DNA of 62,151 nt from contig QBLT01000005.1 in the NCBI GenBank assembly GCA_003249105.1, positions 1-62,151 of the forward strand. Reading direction: 5' to 3'. This document shows positions 40,337 to 50,309 of this stretch, piece after piece. Below the pieces are notes generated by a model. The model saw nothing but the letters and a program-made list of their open reading frames with translations, was not told the DNA's origin and did not search any database. Position 1 is the first letter of the stretch, and each line of letters starts with the position of its first letter. The position numbers and the translations under genes were made by a program. Source of the DNA: Leptolyngbya sp. GTDB lineage: Bacteria > Cyanobacteriota > Cyanobacteriia > Phormidesmidales > Phormidesmidaceae.

Positions 40337-43300
40337 ATGGGCCATCCTCAGCTGGCTGAGGCCTATGCGTCCTATTTTCTATCCGGTCAGGGCTTTGGCT
40401 CCATTGTCGAGGCTCGGCGGTTTGCGGCGTCCGTTCTCGGAGAGTCCGTGCAGCCAGGGACTGCGCTGGCCAAGACGGTGGATGAATCCGTTGAAGCAGC
40501 AGTGGTGCGGGCCGGTCGGCAGATCGCCATGGATGCTCAGACTACCCACGATGCCTACGACCAGCTGGTGGAGTTGCTCAAACACCAGCCCAATTTGAGC
40601 GTGCGGTCATCCACCTCGGTGCTGCAACAGGCTTACAGTACACCGATACCGATTGCCTACCTGGCGTCAGTCTTAGGTGGTATTGATGCTGACAAGACGG
40701 TATATGAACCCACGGCGGGTAATGGAGCGCTGCTGATTGGGGCAAATCCACAGAAGGTGATCGCCAATGAACTGAATCCAGATCGCTGGGCTGAACTTCA
40801 AACCCGAGGTTTTCGCCAACTCACCCAGGCCAATGCCTTGACCTACAAGCCTGAAACACAGGTGGATGTGGTCATCTGTAACCCGCCCTTTGGGGTGGTC
40901 AAAGATGAGCAGCGCCACACCCGCCGCTTTCCCATGACCGACACCTGGACAACCCAGATCGATCAGGTGATCGCCCTGAAGGCGCTGACGGTGATGAGGG
41001 ATGACGGTCGAGCAGTACTGATTTTAGGAGGCAAGCAAGGCCGTGAAGACGAATTACGCTCCGAGCGCTACAACAGCCGTGAGAGTCGGGCTTTCTATTA
41101 CCTGCTGTATGCGAATTACCGGGTCACCCAGCACCTATCCATCTGGGGCGACCTGTACCGCAAGCAGGGCGCTGGTTTTCCCATCGACGTGATTGTGATT
41201 GAGGGGCGGGGTCAGTCAGAACGTCCGCTGCCCGCTGCTGAGGTGCCTACCATCTACAAGTCGCTTGCTGAACTTAAGGAGTTAATTCCCAATGAACCTA
41301 TCCACCATGCCCGTCTCCCCCTGGACGTACCCGTTCATGACCAGCCAGTATCCCAGCTTTCCCAACCTGTGGACGCTGGAGGGCCTGGGAACGCTATTCA
41401 TCGTCAGGGTGCCACCAGCGCTAGAGCAGCTGAGCGAAGCGACTTACTTGCAGCTAATGCAAACTCGGCTGGACAGAATGATTCAGGACTCCATCTCGGA
41501 AACCTCTCAGATCGAGACGCAACAAGGGCTGGCCACCACCCTCAGCGAATTGGATCCGGTTCAGCACACGCCGATACTGGAGCCGGACGACGACCCAGAC
41601 TTCGCTCTGGAGGATTGGCGGCAGCAGTGGGCAGAGACCTTGATTCGGAACAACTGGCGGTTTCGGGAACGACTGGGCTACTACGGGGGGATCTTTCCGG
41701 TAACGCCCGTAACCCCCAGCTATCCGGATTACCTGGACTGGCTGAGCCTCCACGACGAGACCACGTTAGAGGCGTGGCTGAACGAACTGAGTCTGTAGCC
41801 CTTCACCCAGAAATCACCATGAATACTCCTCTTTCAACCGGCGAGGCTGTGACTCCGTCGGCAGACACTTACGATGCCCAGCCCCGGCAAGTGGCCTATG
41901 TGCCCAAAAGTAAGGGCTTTTCAACCCAGACCCTGATTCCGTTCAACATGGCCAGTGCCGCGCAGCAGGCGCTGGAGCGATTCGAGCAGCACCACGGCGA
42001 CATTGATACATACCTGGCCACCCGACTGGGCTATGGCTCTGTTTCTGAACTGCACCAGTACTTCAGCGCTGAGCAGGTCGATGCTTCAGCTCTGGCCATC
42101 AGCAATATCGAGCGGGGCGCGGGGTTCATCACGGGCGACCAGACCGGCATTGGCAAGGGCCGCATCTGCGCCAGCATTATGCGCTATGCCCAGCAGCAGG
42201 GGAAGATTGCCCTGTTCATCACTAAGGACAAACCCCTCTACGCCGATATGATGCGGGATGTGGGGGATATTGGGATGCGGCGGTTTTCGCCCTTCATCAC
42301 CGACACCGGTACTGAGATTCCGCTGGCCAATGGGGCGGCGCTGAAGACCGCAGGAGCCGTCAAACAGCAGACGGAAATGCAGGCGATGATTCAGCGGGGG
42401 AACCTGGGGCGCTACAGTGCCGTGTTCACCACCTACAGCCAGCTCCAAACGGTGGGGAAGAAAGAACCGTTACGGCGCACATTCCTAAGACGGATGGCTC
42501 CCAACGCCATTTTGATCCTCGATGAGGCCCACCAGGCCGGGGGCAGCAAGGGTGGGTGGAAGGAAGCGGGGCCACCGGATCGGGCGGATTTTGTGCGGGA
42601 GTTAATTGATCTGTCCTCAGGGGTGTTTTACTCGTCGGCCACCTACGCTAAGCGGGCCGATGTGATGGACTTGTATGCCCGACGCACTGACCTGCGGTTG
42701 GGCGTCAGCAGTATGACGGCGCTAGAGAATATCTTGACCCGTGGAGGAGTGCCACTCCAACAGATTGTCGCCAGTAAGTTTGTGGCGTCGGGGCAAATGC
42801 TCAGGCGAGAGCGGTCTTACGAGGGGATTTCGTTTCAGGCCAAGACCGTGCCGGTGGATCGGGTAGTAGCCGATGACTTTTCGGCAGCGATGCGAGCGAT
42901 TAAAGACTTTGACCGGGCCAAGCAGAAGGCGGTGAAGGCGATTGGTAATGAGGCGAAGGCGGAGGCAAAAGCCTTAGGAGAAGATGGGGCGATTGGCGAG
43001 GTGGGAGCCAGGAGTACAAACTTCACGTCGTTGATGCACAACTGCATTGAGCAGGGGCTGCTGGCCCAAAAGGCGGATGCGACGGTGGAAGAAGCCATTG
43101 CAGCCCTGAACCGAGGTGAGAAGCCCGTGATTACGGTGGCCAACACCATGGGCAGCTTCATCGAGGACTATGCGGAGTCGCAAGATTTAAGGCCTGGGGA
43201 TGCCATGAGCCTCTCTTTTGGGGATCTGCTGGAACGGTATCTGGAGCGATCTAGAGATGTGGTCGTGACTGACTACCGGGGCCACTCTACTCGGCTCCGC

Positions 43301-46300
43301 CTCAGCGATGAGCAATTAGGTGGCGATGCCGTTCTGGCTTACGAGGAAGCGCTGGATTGCATTCGTGAGTCTAACTTCAGTGGCATTCCCATCAGCCCCA
43401 TCGACTACATTGAGCAGCAGTTGGAGCGCTCTGGCTACCGGGTTACCGAAGTCACCGGACGGACGGCAGGCATCGAGTATGGGGCCGATGGCGCTATGAC
43501 CTACAAGGTGCGGCTGGGGGAGGAAAAGACAGCCAAGGGCAGGATCGATGCCGTGGCCAGGTTCAACGCTGGGGATGCGGATGTCATTCTGCTGAACTGC
43601 TCGGGCTCCACGGGGATTTCGTTGCACGCCTCGGAGAAATTTGCCGACCAGCGGCCTCGCCACATGATTGTGGCCCAGGCGGAACGAGATATTAACGTGT
43701 TCATGCAGATGCTGGGCCGGGTACATCGCACGGGGCAGGTGGCGCTACCGAACTACACGCTGCTGATGGGGGATTTGCCAGCGGAAAAGCGACCAGGGGC
43801 AATCCTCTGTCGCAAGATGGCCAGTCTGAATGCCAACACCACGGCGGCGCGGGAAACCGATATCTCGCTGAACACCGTGGTGGATTTTATGAACCCCTAC
43901 GGCGAGCAGGTGGTGACGGAGTTGCTGGCCGATGACCCGGAACTGAATGCCAAGCTGGACTTCCCATCTGCCCAGGGGGATAGCGGTGCCTCAGATATTG
44001 CCCTGATTAAGAAGATGACCGGGCGGATTCCCTTGCTGCCCATTGCTGAACAGGAAGCGGTCTACAGCTTGATTGAGTCGGAGTACTGCGACCTGGTGGA
44101 TCAGGCGCGGGCGATGGGGGAGAACATTCTGGAGGCCGATCAGCTGGATTTGGACGCTCGGCCCTTGGCGCGGATGGAGGTGATGGCCGATGACAGTAAG
44201 ACTGCGAGCGAGTTCACCGGGCCAGTGTACCTGGAGTTGGTGGAGGCGAAGAGTGAGAGTAAGCCGCTGACCCAGCTCCAGGCGATCAATGCGGTGCGGG
44301 AGTCGGTGGGGTTGGCGGAGGTGGGGGCTCTGGAAGCCCATGACCCGGATGCTCTGGCCGTGCAGGCGCGTCAGCAGGTGGCGGCGACAATTAATCAGTT
44401 GGAAGCGGAGACGAATCGATACCAGCAGGCGGCAATCGCCCAAAAGCAAGACAGTAAAGCCATTGAAAAACTGAGCGATCGCATTGAGCAGCAGCTCACG
44501 CATGTTTCTACAGTGTTAGAACAGTTCGTCCCAGGAACACCACTGCGACTCGTGACGCCTGCCAGCAAGACGATTCTCTATGGCGTGGTCGCGGGAGCCG
44601 ATGCCAAAAAACGATCCGGGAGTCCAGCCGCACCGAACCGCTGGAAGCTCAGGATTCTGGTGGCGGATTCGGCGCGTCAGATTACGGTGCCGTTGTCGAA
44701 GTTCAACACCGGGCGAAGCGGATCACTCGATGCCACGGTGCAAACCGAGGACTGGTTTGGCAATAGCGTTTACTCGCTTTTCGACATGCAACAGGAGGCG
44801 GGGCGGGTCAACCGGCAGATCTTCACGGGGAACCTGATCAAGGCGTTTGAGAAATACTCTAACGGCAAGTTGGTGAACTACACCGACTATCGGGGTGAGG
44901 TCTGCCAGGGGCTGATTATGCCCAAGGGCTTCGATATTGAGTCGGAGCTAACTAAGGAGCCGGTGGCGTTTAAGGAGCCCCAGCAGGTGTTTCAGTTCCT
45001 CACGGAGCTGACGAACCGGCAGGGGACGGTGAAGACCCTGGATGAGTTGTTGCTGCTGAAGCCCCAGCAGGCGGGGGAGGGGTTCATTCTGCAAGCACCG
45101 AAATCGAAGGAGTCGGGCGGGCGGTATTACCTGGATGAGGCACTGGTTGCGGCGGCGGGGTCGGATTTTTACTCCGTGGCCGATCGCATGGAAGTCGTCA
45201 TCCCGCCAGAACGGCTGGAGCGGGTCTTGGGAGTATTAATGCAGCAGCGGAACTATACCCTGGCGGCGTTTGAGTTTAAAGAGGTGGCGCGGCAGTTGAT
45301 GGGGGTGGCGTTGCCAACCTTGGAGAAGGTGGAGGTAGAAGCAGTTAAGTCTCCGGTTGTTGCTCAGTCGGTTGCGCATGCGATCGCCAGTCAACCCAGC
45401 CCAGAACCAGTAGAACCAGCAGAAAATCTGGCGTCCCCAGCCTTACCCAATCTGCCCCCGATGGGCCAGCTCGAAAAACGGATTCTGCGGTTTTTGAGGA
45501 ATGCGGGGATTGAGCAGGAGTTAATGACCTCCCAGGAGTTTCACCTGCGGATTGAAAATGAGCCGTTTATTCCCCTAGTGGTGGAGCGGCAGGGGGATGA
45601 GCTGTACCTGACCCATTACCTGACCCAGAACGGCGATATGTTCATCGATTCGGAGATGGTGTTTCGGATGCGCGGCGAGGGGCACATCGAGTTTAAGGAG
45701 ACGGCAGTGCAGAGTATGCGGGGTGGGGAGTCGCGGATTCCAGACCGTGCCTTTGCCCAAATCTTCTCTAAGAATATTGTGCAGCAGAGGTTCGCAGAAG
45801 CAGCCCAGGCTCAGCTACAGGCCCAGGCGGATCCCGAAGTGTCCCCACAGGAACCGGAGGATGAGCGATCGCAGATGCCGAGTGATATGCGGCAGTATCT
45901 GGAGGTGAAAGACCAGTATCCCGATGCGATCGTGCTGGTGAAGTCGCCGGATCAGCGGTTCTATGAGGCGTTTTTTGAGGGCGCTCGGCCCTTGATCGAG
46001 CATCTGGAGATGATTGGTACCAGCATGGAGTCTGGGGTGAAGGAACTCGGGCGGGTGCCAGTGGCGGGGTTTCCGGTGGGGAGTTTGCACAAGTATGTGG
46101 ACAGGTTGGCCCAGCATGGGGAGGTGGTGATTGTGGATGGGGAAGGGGCGATCGCCGTCCATCCCCACCAACCGCCTGCCCTTGTTGTGGAGGAACCATC
46201 ACTGCCTGAACCCGAAGCCGTAGTTGATACCCCAGGCGTTGAGGAGCCTGAGTTCCAAGTGCAGAGTTTGTTTGACGTGGAACCCTTTCGGACAGGTCAC

Positions 46301-47596
46301 GCTACTGGCCAATCGCCACGACCTGTTTCAGCTCCCCTCTGGCAGCAGGAACCAGCGATAGGGGTGCCCGCACAGGATTCATCACCCCACAATCTGCCTC
46401 AACCCAAACCCTTGAAACCTATCCAAGGGCCGACGCTGCAAGAAGTTGCCGATGAGGTGCGTGGGGCAGATCTGGAGGATGTAGCGGCACATTTGGGGCT
46501 GGAATGCGACCGCCACGACACACACAAGTGGCGCAATGGCGACCACATCATCAGCATCAGCGGGCCACTGTTCATGGACTGGCTAGCAGATGCCGGGGGG
46601 CGTGGCGCGATCGACCTGGTGATGCATGTGCAGGGGGTGGAGTTCAAGCAGGCGGTGGAGTGGCTGTTGGGACGGGATTTGTCTCAGCGTCCTGCTCAAG
46701 TGGCAACCTATTCCCAAACTGAAGAGCGAGAACCCAGGGTGTTGGCGATGCCCGCCTCGAATGAACATCGCTGGGCGGGGGTGCGTGAGTATCTGGTGGA
46801 AGCCCGCAAGCTCCCGGCGGTGCTGGTAGATCGTCTCAATGAGCGGGGTTTGATCTTTGCCGATGACCATCAGAATGCTGTGTTTTTGCGCCACGAGTTG
46901 CAGGCCCAAACCTGGAGTCGAGGCGAGGTCATTGGGGCCAGTTTGAGAGGCACCTGGGGCGGGGAGAACCATTTCCATGGGTTAGCGCCAGGCTCGGCAA
47001 GGAACCAGGGATGGTTTTGGATTGGCACGGGGCAGGGGCCGGTGAACCGGGTGCTGCTCGTGGAGTCGCCGATTGATGCGATGTCGCTGGCGGTGCTGGA
47101 TCGGACGCAGCGGGGGCCAGAGGGGATATCGATTTACCTCTCGACGGATGGCTCGGGAGGGGTGCCAGTCGAGGAACTCAAAACGGTGCTGCGGAGTGGG
47201 GGGCTGGTGGCGGCGGCGTTTGACGCGGATGTGGCAGGGGAGACCATGGCCTGGCGGATAGCGCAGCAGGTGCCGGGGATTGAGCGGCTGACACCGAATC
47301 AGGGGAAGGACTGGAATGAGGCGCTAGCTAACCCGGATGGAGTAGGAAATGGATGGCAACAGAGCCACCCGGATTTAGCACAGTTGTGGCGGTGGCATGG
47401 GACAGCACTGGCGCTGGGCAGACCAGAAGGGTATTTGAGTCGAATTACAGAGGTGGCCAGGGAGGTAATGAAGGGGAATGGGCTATCTGAAAAGGCAAAA
47501 GAGGTTATGCACAGAGACTTAATGAGCCCTCAACGAGCAGCAATCCAGATGGCCATAGCAAGAAATGGGAGAAATTCCTTAGGTTTTGAGCAGTAA
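40337..47596 (+). CDS. Continuous frame: N6-methylase + Strawberry-notch helicase + Toprim primase-like
   Basis: A single open frame of 2419 codons. Residues 1 to about 320 are an N6-adenine methylase-like domain (YEPTAGNGALLIGA; VVICNPPFGVVKD). Residues from 495 are a Strawberry-notch-type SF2 helicase (GDQTGIGKGRICASIM; ILILDEAHQAGGS; MQMLGRVHRTGQ). The C-terminus has a CHC2-like part (LGLECDRHDTHKW), DUF3991-like sequence and a Toprim domain (LLVESPIDAMSLAV; AAFDADVAG). Residues about 319-494 look non-coding in this frame (Ala/Gly/Arg-rich, almost no Trp, Phe, Tyr) and coincide with a well-formed gene in another frame (41292-41798). The methylase therefore seems to have lost its stop and run into the helicase gene. 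A start at 41819 would give the helicase-primase alone (1925 residues). Confidence 0.75.
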   Translation: MGHPQLAEAYASYFLSGQGFGSIVEARRFAASVLGESVQPGTALAKTVDESVEAAVVRAGRQIAMDAQTTHDAYDQLVELLKHQPNLSVRSSTSVLQQAYSTPIPIAYLASVLGGIDADKTVYEPTAGNGALLIGANPQKVIANELNPDRWAELQTRGFRQLTQANALTYKPETQVDVVICNPPFGVVKDEQRHTRRFPMTDTWTTQIDQVIALKALTVMRDDGRAVLILGGKQGREDELRSERYNSRESRAFYYLLYANYRVTQHLSIWGDLYRKQGAGFPIDVIVIEGRGQSERPLPAAEVPTIYKSLAELKELIPNEPIHHARLPLDVPVHDQPVSQLSQPVDAGGPGNAIHRQGATSARAAERSDLLAANANSAGQNDSGLHLGNLSDRDATRAGHHPQRIGSGSAHADTGAGRRPRLRSGGLAAAVGRDLDSEQLAVSGTTGLLRGDLSGNARNPQLSGLPGLAEPPRRDHVRGVAERTESVALHPEITMNTPLSTGEAVTPSADTYDAQPRQVAYVPKSKGFSTQTLIPFNMASAAQQALERFEQHHGDIDTYLATRLGYGSVSELHQYFSAEQVDASALAISNIERGAGFITGDQTGIGKGRICASIMRYAQQQGKIALFITKDKPLYADMMRDVGDIGMRRFSPFITDTGTEIPLANGAALKTAGAVKQQTEMQAMIQRGNLGRYSAVFTTYSQLQTVGKKEPLRRTFLRRMAPNAILILDEAHQAGGSKGGWKEAGPPDRADFVRELIDLSSGVFYSSATYAKRADVMDLYARRTDLRLGVSSMTALENILTRGGVPLQQIVASKFVASGQMLRRERSYEGISFQAKTVPVDRVVADDFSAAMRAIKDFDRAKQKAVKAIGNEAKAEAKALGEDGAIGEVGARSTNFTSLMHNCIEQGLLAQKADATVEEAIAALNRGEKPVITVANTMGSFIEDYAESQDLRPGDAMSLSFGDLLERYLERSRDVVVTDYRGHSTRLRLSDEQLGGDAVLAYEEALDCIRESNFSGIPISPIDYIEQQLERSGYRVTEVTGRTAGIEYGADGAMTYKVRLGEEKTAKGRIDAVARFNAGDADVILLNCSGSTGISLHASEKFADQRPRHMIVAQAERDINVFMQMLGRVHRTGQVALPNYTLLMGDLPAEKRPGAILCRKMASLNANTTAARETDISLNTVVDFMNPYGEQVVTELLADDPELNAKLDFPSAQGDSGASDIALIKKMTGRIPLLPIAEQEAVYSLIESEYCDLVDQARAMGENILEADQLDLDARPLARMEVMADDSKTASEFTGPVYLELVEAKSESKPLTQLQAINAVRESVGLAEVGALEAHDPDALAVQARQQVAATINQLEAETNRYQQAAIAQKQDSKAIEKLSDRIEQQLTHVSTVLEQFVPGTPLRLVTPASKTILYGVVAGADAKKRSGSPAAPNRWKLRILVADSARQITVPLSKFNTGRSGSLDATVQTEDWFGNSVYSLFDMQQEAGRVNRQIFTGNLIKAFEKYSNGKLVNYTDYRGEVCQGLIMPKGFDIESELTKEPVAFKEPQQVFQFLTELTNRQGTVKTLDELLLLKPQQAGEGFILQAPKSKESGGRYYLDEALVAAAGSDFYSVADRMEVVIPPERLERVLGVLMQQRNYTLAAFEFKEVARQLMGVALPTLEKVEVEAVKSPVVAQSVAHAIASQPSPEPVEPAENLASPALPNLPPMGQLEKRILRFLRNAGIEQELMTSQEFHLRIENEPFIPLVVERQGDELYLTHYLTQNGDMFIDSEMVFRMRGEGHIEFKETAVQSMRGGESRIPDRAFAQIFSKNIVQQRFAEAAQAQLQAQADPEVSPQEPEDERSQMPSDMRQYLEVKDQYPDAIVLVKSPDQRFYEAFFEGARPLIEHLEMIGTSMESGVKELGRVPVAGFPVGSLHKYVDRLAQHGEVVIVDGEGAIAVHPHQPPALVVEEPSLPEPEAVVDTPGVEEPEFQVQSLFDVEPFRTGHATGQSPRPVSAPLWQQEPAIGVPAQDSSPHNLPQPKPLKPIQGPTLQEVADEVRGADLEDVAAHLGLECDRHDTHKWRNGDHIISISGPLFMDWLADAGGRGAIDLVMHVQGVEFKQAVEWLLGRDLSQRPAQVATYSQTEEREPRVLAMPASNEHRWAGVREYLVEARKLPAVLVDRLNERGLIFADDHQNAVFLRHELQAQTWSRGEVIGASLRGTWGGENHFHGLAPGSARNQGWFWIGTGQGPVNRVLLVESPIDAMSLAVLDRTQRGPEGISIYLSTDGSGGVPVEELKTVLRSGGLVAAAFDADVAGETMAWRIAQQVPGIERLTPNQGKDWNEALANPDGVGNGWQQSHPDLAQLWRWHGTALALGRPEGYLSRITEVAREVMKGNGLSEKAKEVMHRDLMSPQRAAIQMAIARNGRNSLGFEQ
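41292..41798 (+). CDS. Nested 168-aa protein in a different frame
   Basis: A 168-residue frame inside the long methylase-helicase frame. Its codon use is that of a real gene in this operon (third positions mostly G or C), and its composition is natural (NNWRFRERLGYYGGIF; DYLDWLSLHDETTLEAWLNE). An AAGGAG lies ten bases before its ATG and an in-frame TAA immediately upstream, so the start is well defined. It ends 20 bases before the ATG at 41819, from which the helicase could start by coupling. No family is recognised. It is probably an operon gene sitting between methylase and helicase. Confidence 0.7.
   Translation: MNLSTMPVSPWTYPFMTSQYPSFPNLWTLEGLGTLFIVRVPPALEQLSEATYLQLMQTRLDRMIQDSISETSQIETQQGLATTLSELDPVQHTPILEPDDDPDFALEDWRQQWAETLIRNNWRFRERLGYYGGIFPVTPVTPSYPDYLDWLSLHDETTLEAWLNELSL
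41819..47596 (+). other. Probable separate helicase-primase reading unit
   Basis: If the methylase and helicase are separate proteins, the helicase begins at the ATG at 41819 (MNTPLSTGEAVTPSADTY) and has 1925 residues. The spacing of 20 bases after the nested gene's stop is normal for this operon, although no strong Shine-Dalgarno is visible. The same frame is open upstream, so both a fused and a free form could exist. Confidence 0.55.
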
Positions 47597-47600
47597 AAGG

Positions 47601-50213
47601 CTATAGATCATTGCCGATGAGGATGAAGGGTGCCCAAAAGAAGGGGTGGCTGGCATCGACGGTGTGCTGGGGGTGATCTGCCAACTCAAAACCTCCCCGT
47701 CGCAGGCTATCGGCGATCGCCTCCGGGTTGTCCAAAAAGTCCTGCTGGGTTCGTTGTAGGGCCTCACCCTTGGGCATGCCCTGGGCCAGGTAGTCGTAGA
47801 ACCGCTGCATAAATACACTGGTGCTGGCGTCTGCAACTTTCCAGAGGGAGGCGATCACGGTTTTGGCGCGGTCGGGGGCCAAAAAATAGGCGCTGATACC
47901 GGCAATTTCTCGACCGTCTTCGTTGCGCTGGCCGCCAAGGGCAGTTTCGCAGGCTGAGAGCACGACCAAATGCACGTTTTGCAACTGGCGACCGATCGCA
48001 TCAATGTCGCTCATACCCAGGCGATCGCCATTGCCCAGCACAAAATAGGAGCTTTCGTAGAGTCCCGGCACAAACTTGGCGTGGGTGGCGATGTGCAAAA
48101 TTCTGTGATTGCGGGCATTGTTGCGCAGCGCATCAAAATCAAAGTCGTTGTTGAGAAAAATTTGACCGGGGAAAATGCCGTCTGTGGGGGCTGCGGCACC
48201 GCGAATAATGCCCTCTAGCTCAGCCTCCACGTAGGGCAGTGCGTCAAAGTCGGGCACTTTTTGCGACAGCCCGAGGCCCAGAACCGGCGAAGATTCTACG
48301 GCATCCAGGCGCTCTGTGGTATCGGTCAATTCCACCGTTAGCACGGTGGACAGGGCATAACGCTGCACCAAATGCTGTTCGCCGTCGTACAGCGCCGCCA
48401 TGGGGATGTAGCGGGTGACGCGGTCTTGGGCAAATACCAGCCGCTCTATGCCCTGAATATTGTCCTGCTGGAGGGCGGCCTCCAGGGGGGCGATCAGCCA
48501 GCCGTGGAGGGTCTGGGCAGTCTGTTGCAGATCTTCGAGAGAGTAAAGTTCAGGCTCCTGGAGCTGTTGGCGAAACTGCCGCACAGTTTCGCTCAGGGTG
48601 GCCAGGTTCACGGGCACCTCCACCTGGCCAGCGACACCGCCAGCAGCAGCCCACAGCAGCACCAGGCGATCGTCCAGCACAAAGGGGTAGACCAGTAGGG
48701 TATCGGACGTAGCTAGAATATTTTGAGCGCTATTGGACAGGTTGTAAGGATTTTGGAAGTAGCGGTCATTGGCATGGCGCTCGTTAATGGTGGCATCAAA
48801 AGCCCACAGCTTGGCGTTATAGTCGACAACCAGCCGTTCCATGTCGCGGTTATAGCCGTTTAGCTCAGTGGCTGGGCAACCTGCCTGCTCGCAAACCAAG
48901 ATCTTGCGTCCCAATTCGATGAGGCTGTTGTGGGCCGCTACGATTTCGCGCTCAAGATCATCTAACACCAAACCTTGGCTCGTCCACACCGCACGGGTTT
49001 GGCGATTAAAGTTGCGAATTTCCTCCAGTTTGAGCAGATCTAGCACCTGCTGGGCTTCCAGAATGCGCCCTTGCTGGATCAGCGCATCGGCCAGCAATCG
49101 GTACGACTCTTCCACAGAGGCCAGGTAAGACTGCTCGTTAGCCTCACCCAGGCCGCCCGACACCAGTTGTTGCCGAAAGCGCTCGCTGACATTCACCGAT
49201 TGTTTGAGAAACACCGTGGCCGTGGCCCATTCCTCCTTTTGGCTGTAAAGCGCCCCAATGCGCCGCAGGGTGAGCGCCTGGCGACTGAGGTTTTGCTGCT
49301 GCTCGGCTATGGCCAGGGCCTCTCGGTAATGCTCAAGAGCGGTATCGTGCTGCCCCAGCCCGGTGTAGACGTTGCCCAGATCGTTGAGTGTAACGGAGAG
49401 TCTGGACAGATCGCTCTCCTGGCGACGAAAGTTGAGCACCGACTGAGCGATGGGCAGAGCCTCCTGGTAACGGCCCAGAAAGGCAAGGGTGCGGGCAATG
49501 TTGCCCCTGGTTGTAGGTTCAGCGCCGCGATCGCTCGTTTGGCCAAAGAGGCGAATGTGTTGTTGCAAACTTTCTAAACTTGCTTGATAGCTCTGTAGGG
49601 CAGCGTCGTACTGGCCCAGGTTCATATGGGCCAAGCCTAAGTTATTGAGAGCGGCGCTCTGAGTTTCCAGGGTGGTATTACCTATGGCTCGAGAAATCTG
49701 TAAAGCCGATTCGATGTGCTGAATGGAGGCACTGTAGTCCCCAATGTTGGATGACACGTCAGCCAGCGCTAGCAGAGTGGAACTTTGCCACCCTCTAGAG
49801 TCGAAGGGCCAGGTGGAGCTGGGGGGCATGCTAAAGATAGCCAGGGCTTGGTTGAGGGTGGTGAGCGCTTGGGCGTATTGGGTAAGTCCGGTATGGCTTT
49901 TGCCCTGGTAATAGTAAATTTCTCCTAAGTCCCAGCGCGCCTGGGCAGAGCCAGAGCGGGCACTAGACTCGACAAATCGTAGGGCAGTGGCGAGACAGTC
50001 TAAAGCAGTCTGAAAATTGCTTACTTCGTAATAGTCAATACCAGCGTTGAGCAATTGATTGGGGTCGCGGCTTTGGCAATTTGTTGGGGTTTGGGCAAGC
50101 TGGGCTGGATTGGCTGCCTGGACGGCTGGGGTGAGCCCGACTAGGGTAACCCAAAAGGCCAGCACGCCATAACCCAAGCTGCGAGCAAGAAAGCAAATTT
50201 TCATAGCAGACAC
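47601..50213 (-). CDS. TPR-CHAT protease 1
   Basis: An exported protein of 870 residues. Signal: YGVLAFWVTLVGLTPAVQA. TPR helices follow (residues about 45-340; e.g. LGNVYTGLGQHDTALEHYREAL), then a CHAT caspase-like domain with the catalytic histidine in HRILHIATHAKFVPGLYES and cysteine in VHLVVLSACETALGG. The dyad appears intact. CHAT proteases are often activated by a partner bound to the TPR part. It is convergent to the conjugation operon with four bases between stop codons. It is the most divergent of the three full CHAT proteins here, without homogenised repeats. Confidence 0.85.
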   Translation of the reverse strand: MSAMKICFLARSLGYGVLAFWVTLVGLTPAVQAANPAQLAQTPTNCQSRDPNQLLNAGIDYYEVSNFQTALDCLATALRFVESSARSGSAQARWDLGEIYYYQGKSHTGLTQYAQALTTLNQALAIFSMPPSSTWPFDSRGWQSSTLLALADVSSNIGDYSASIQHIESALQISRAIGNTTLETQSAALNNLGLAHMNLGQYDAALQSYQASLESLQQHIRLFGQTSDRGAEPTTRGNIARTLAFLGRYQEALPIAQSVLNFRRQESDLSRLSVTLNDLGNVYTGLGQHDTALEHYREALAIAEQQQNLSRQALTLRRIGALYSQKEEWATATVFLKQSVNVSERFRQQLVSGGLGEANEQSYLASVEESYRLLADALIQQGRILEAQQVLDLLKLEEIRNFNRQTRAVWTSQGLVLDDLEREIVAAHNSLIELGRKILVCEQAGCPATELNGYNRDMERLVVDYNAKLWAFDATINERHANDRYFQNPYNLSNSAQNILATSDTLLVYPFVLDDRLVLLWAAAGGVAGQVEVPVNLATLSETVRQFRQQLQEPELYSLEDLQQTAQTLHGWLIAPLEAALQQDNIQGIERLVFAQDRVTRYIPMAALYDGEQHLVQRYALSTVLTVELTDTTERLDAVESSPVLGLGLSQKVPDFDALPYVEAELEGIIRGAAAPTDGIFPGQIFLNNDFDFDALRNNARNHRILHIATHAKFVPGLYESSYFVLGNGDRLGMSDIDAIGRQLQNVHLVVLSACETALGGQRNEDGREIAGISAYFLAPDRAKTVIASLWKVADASTSVFMQRFYDYLAQGMPKGEALQRTQQDFLDNPEAIADSLRRGGFELADHPQHTVDASHPFFWAPFILIGNDL

Positions 50214-50309
50214 ACCCTTGGGGCAGTTCGGGTAGACTCGTCTATCTTAAGTGAGCCTATTTGGAGGTTTTGCAAAGATTGGGTAGATAATTGCCTGTTT
50301 TAGGGAAGA

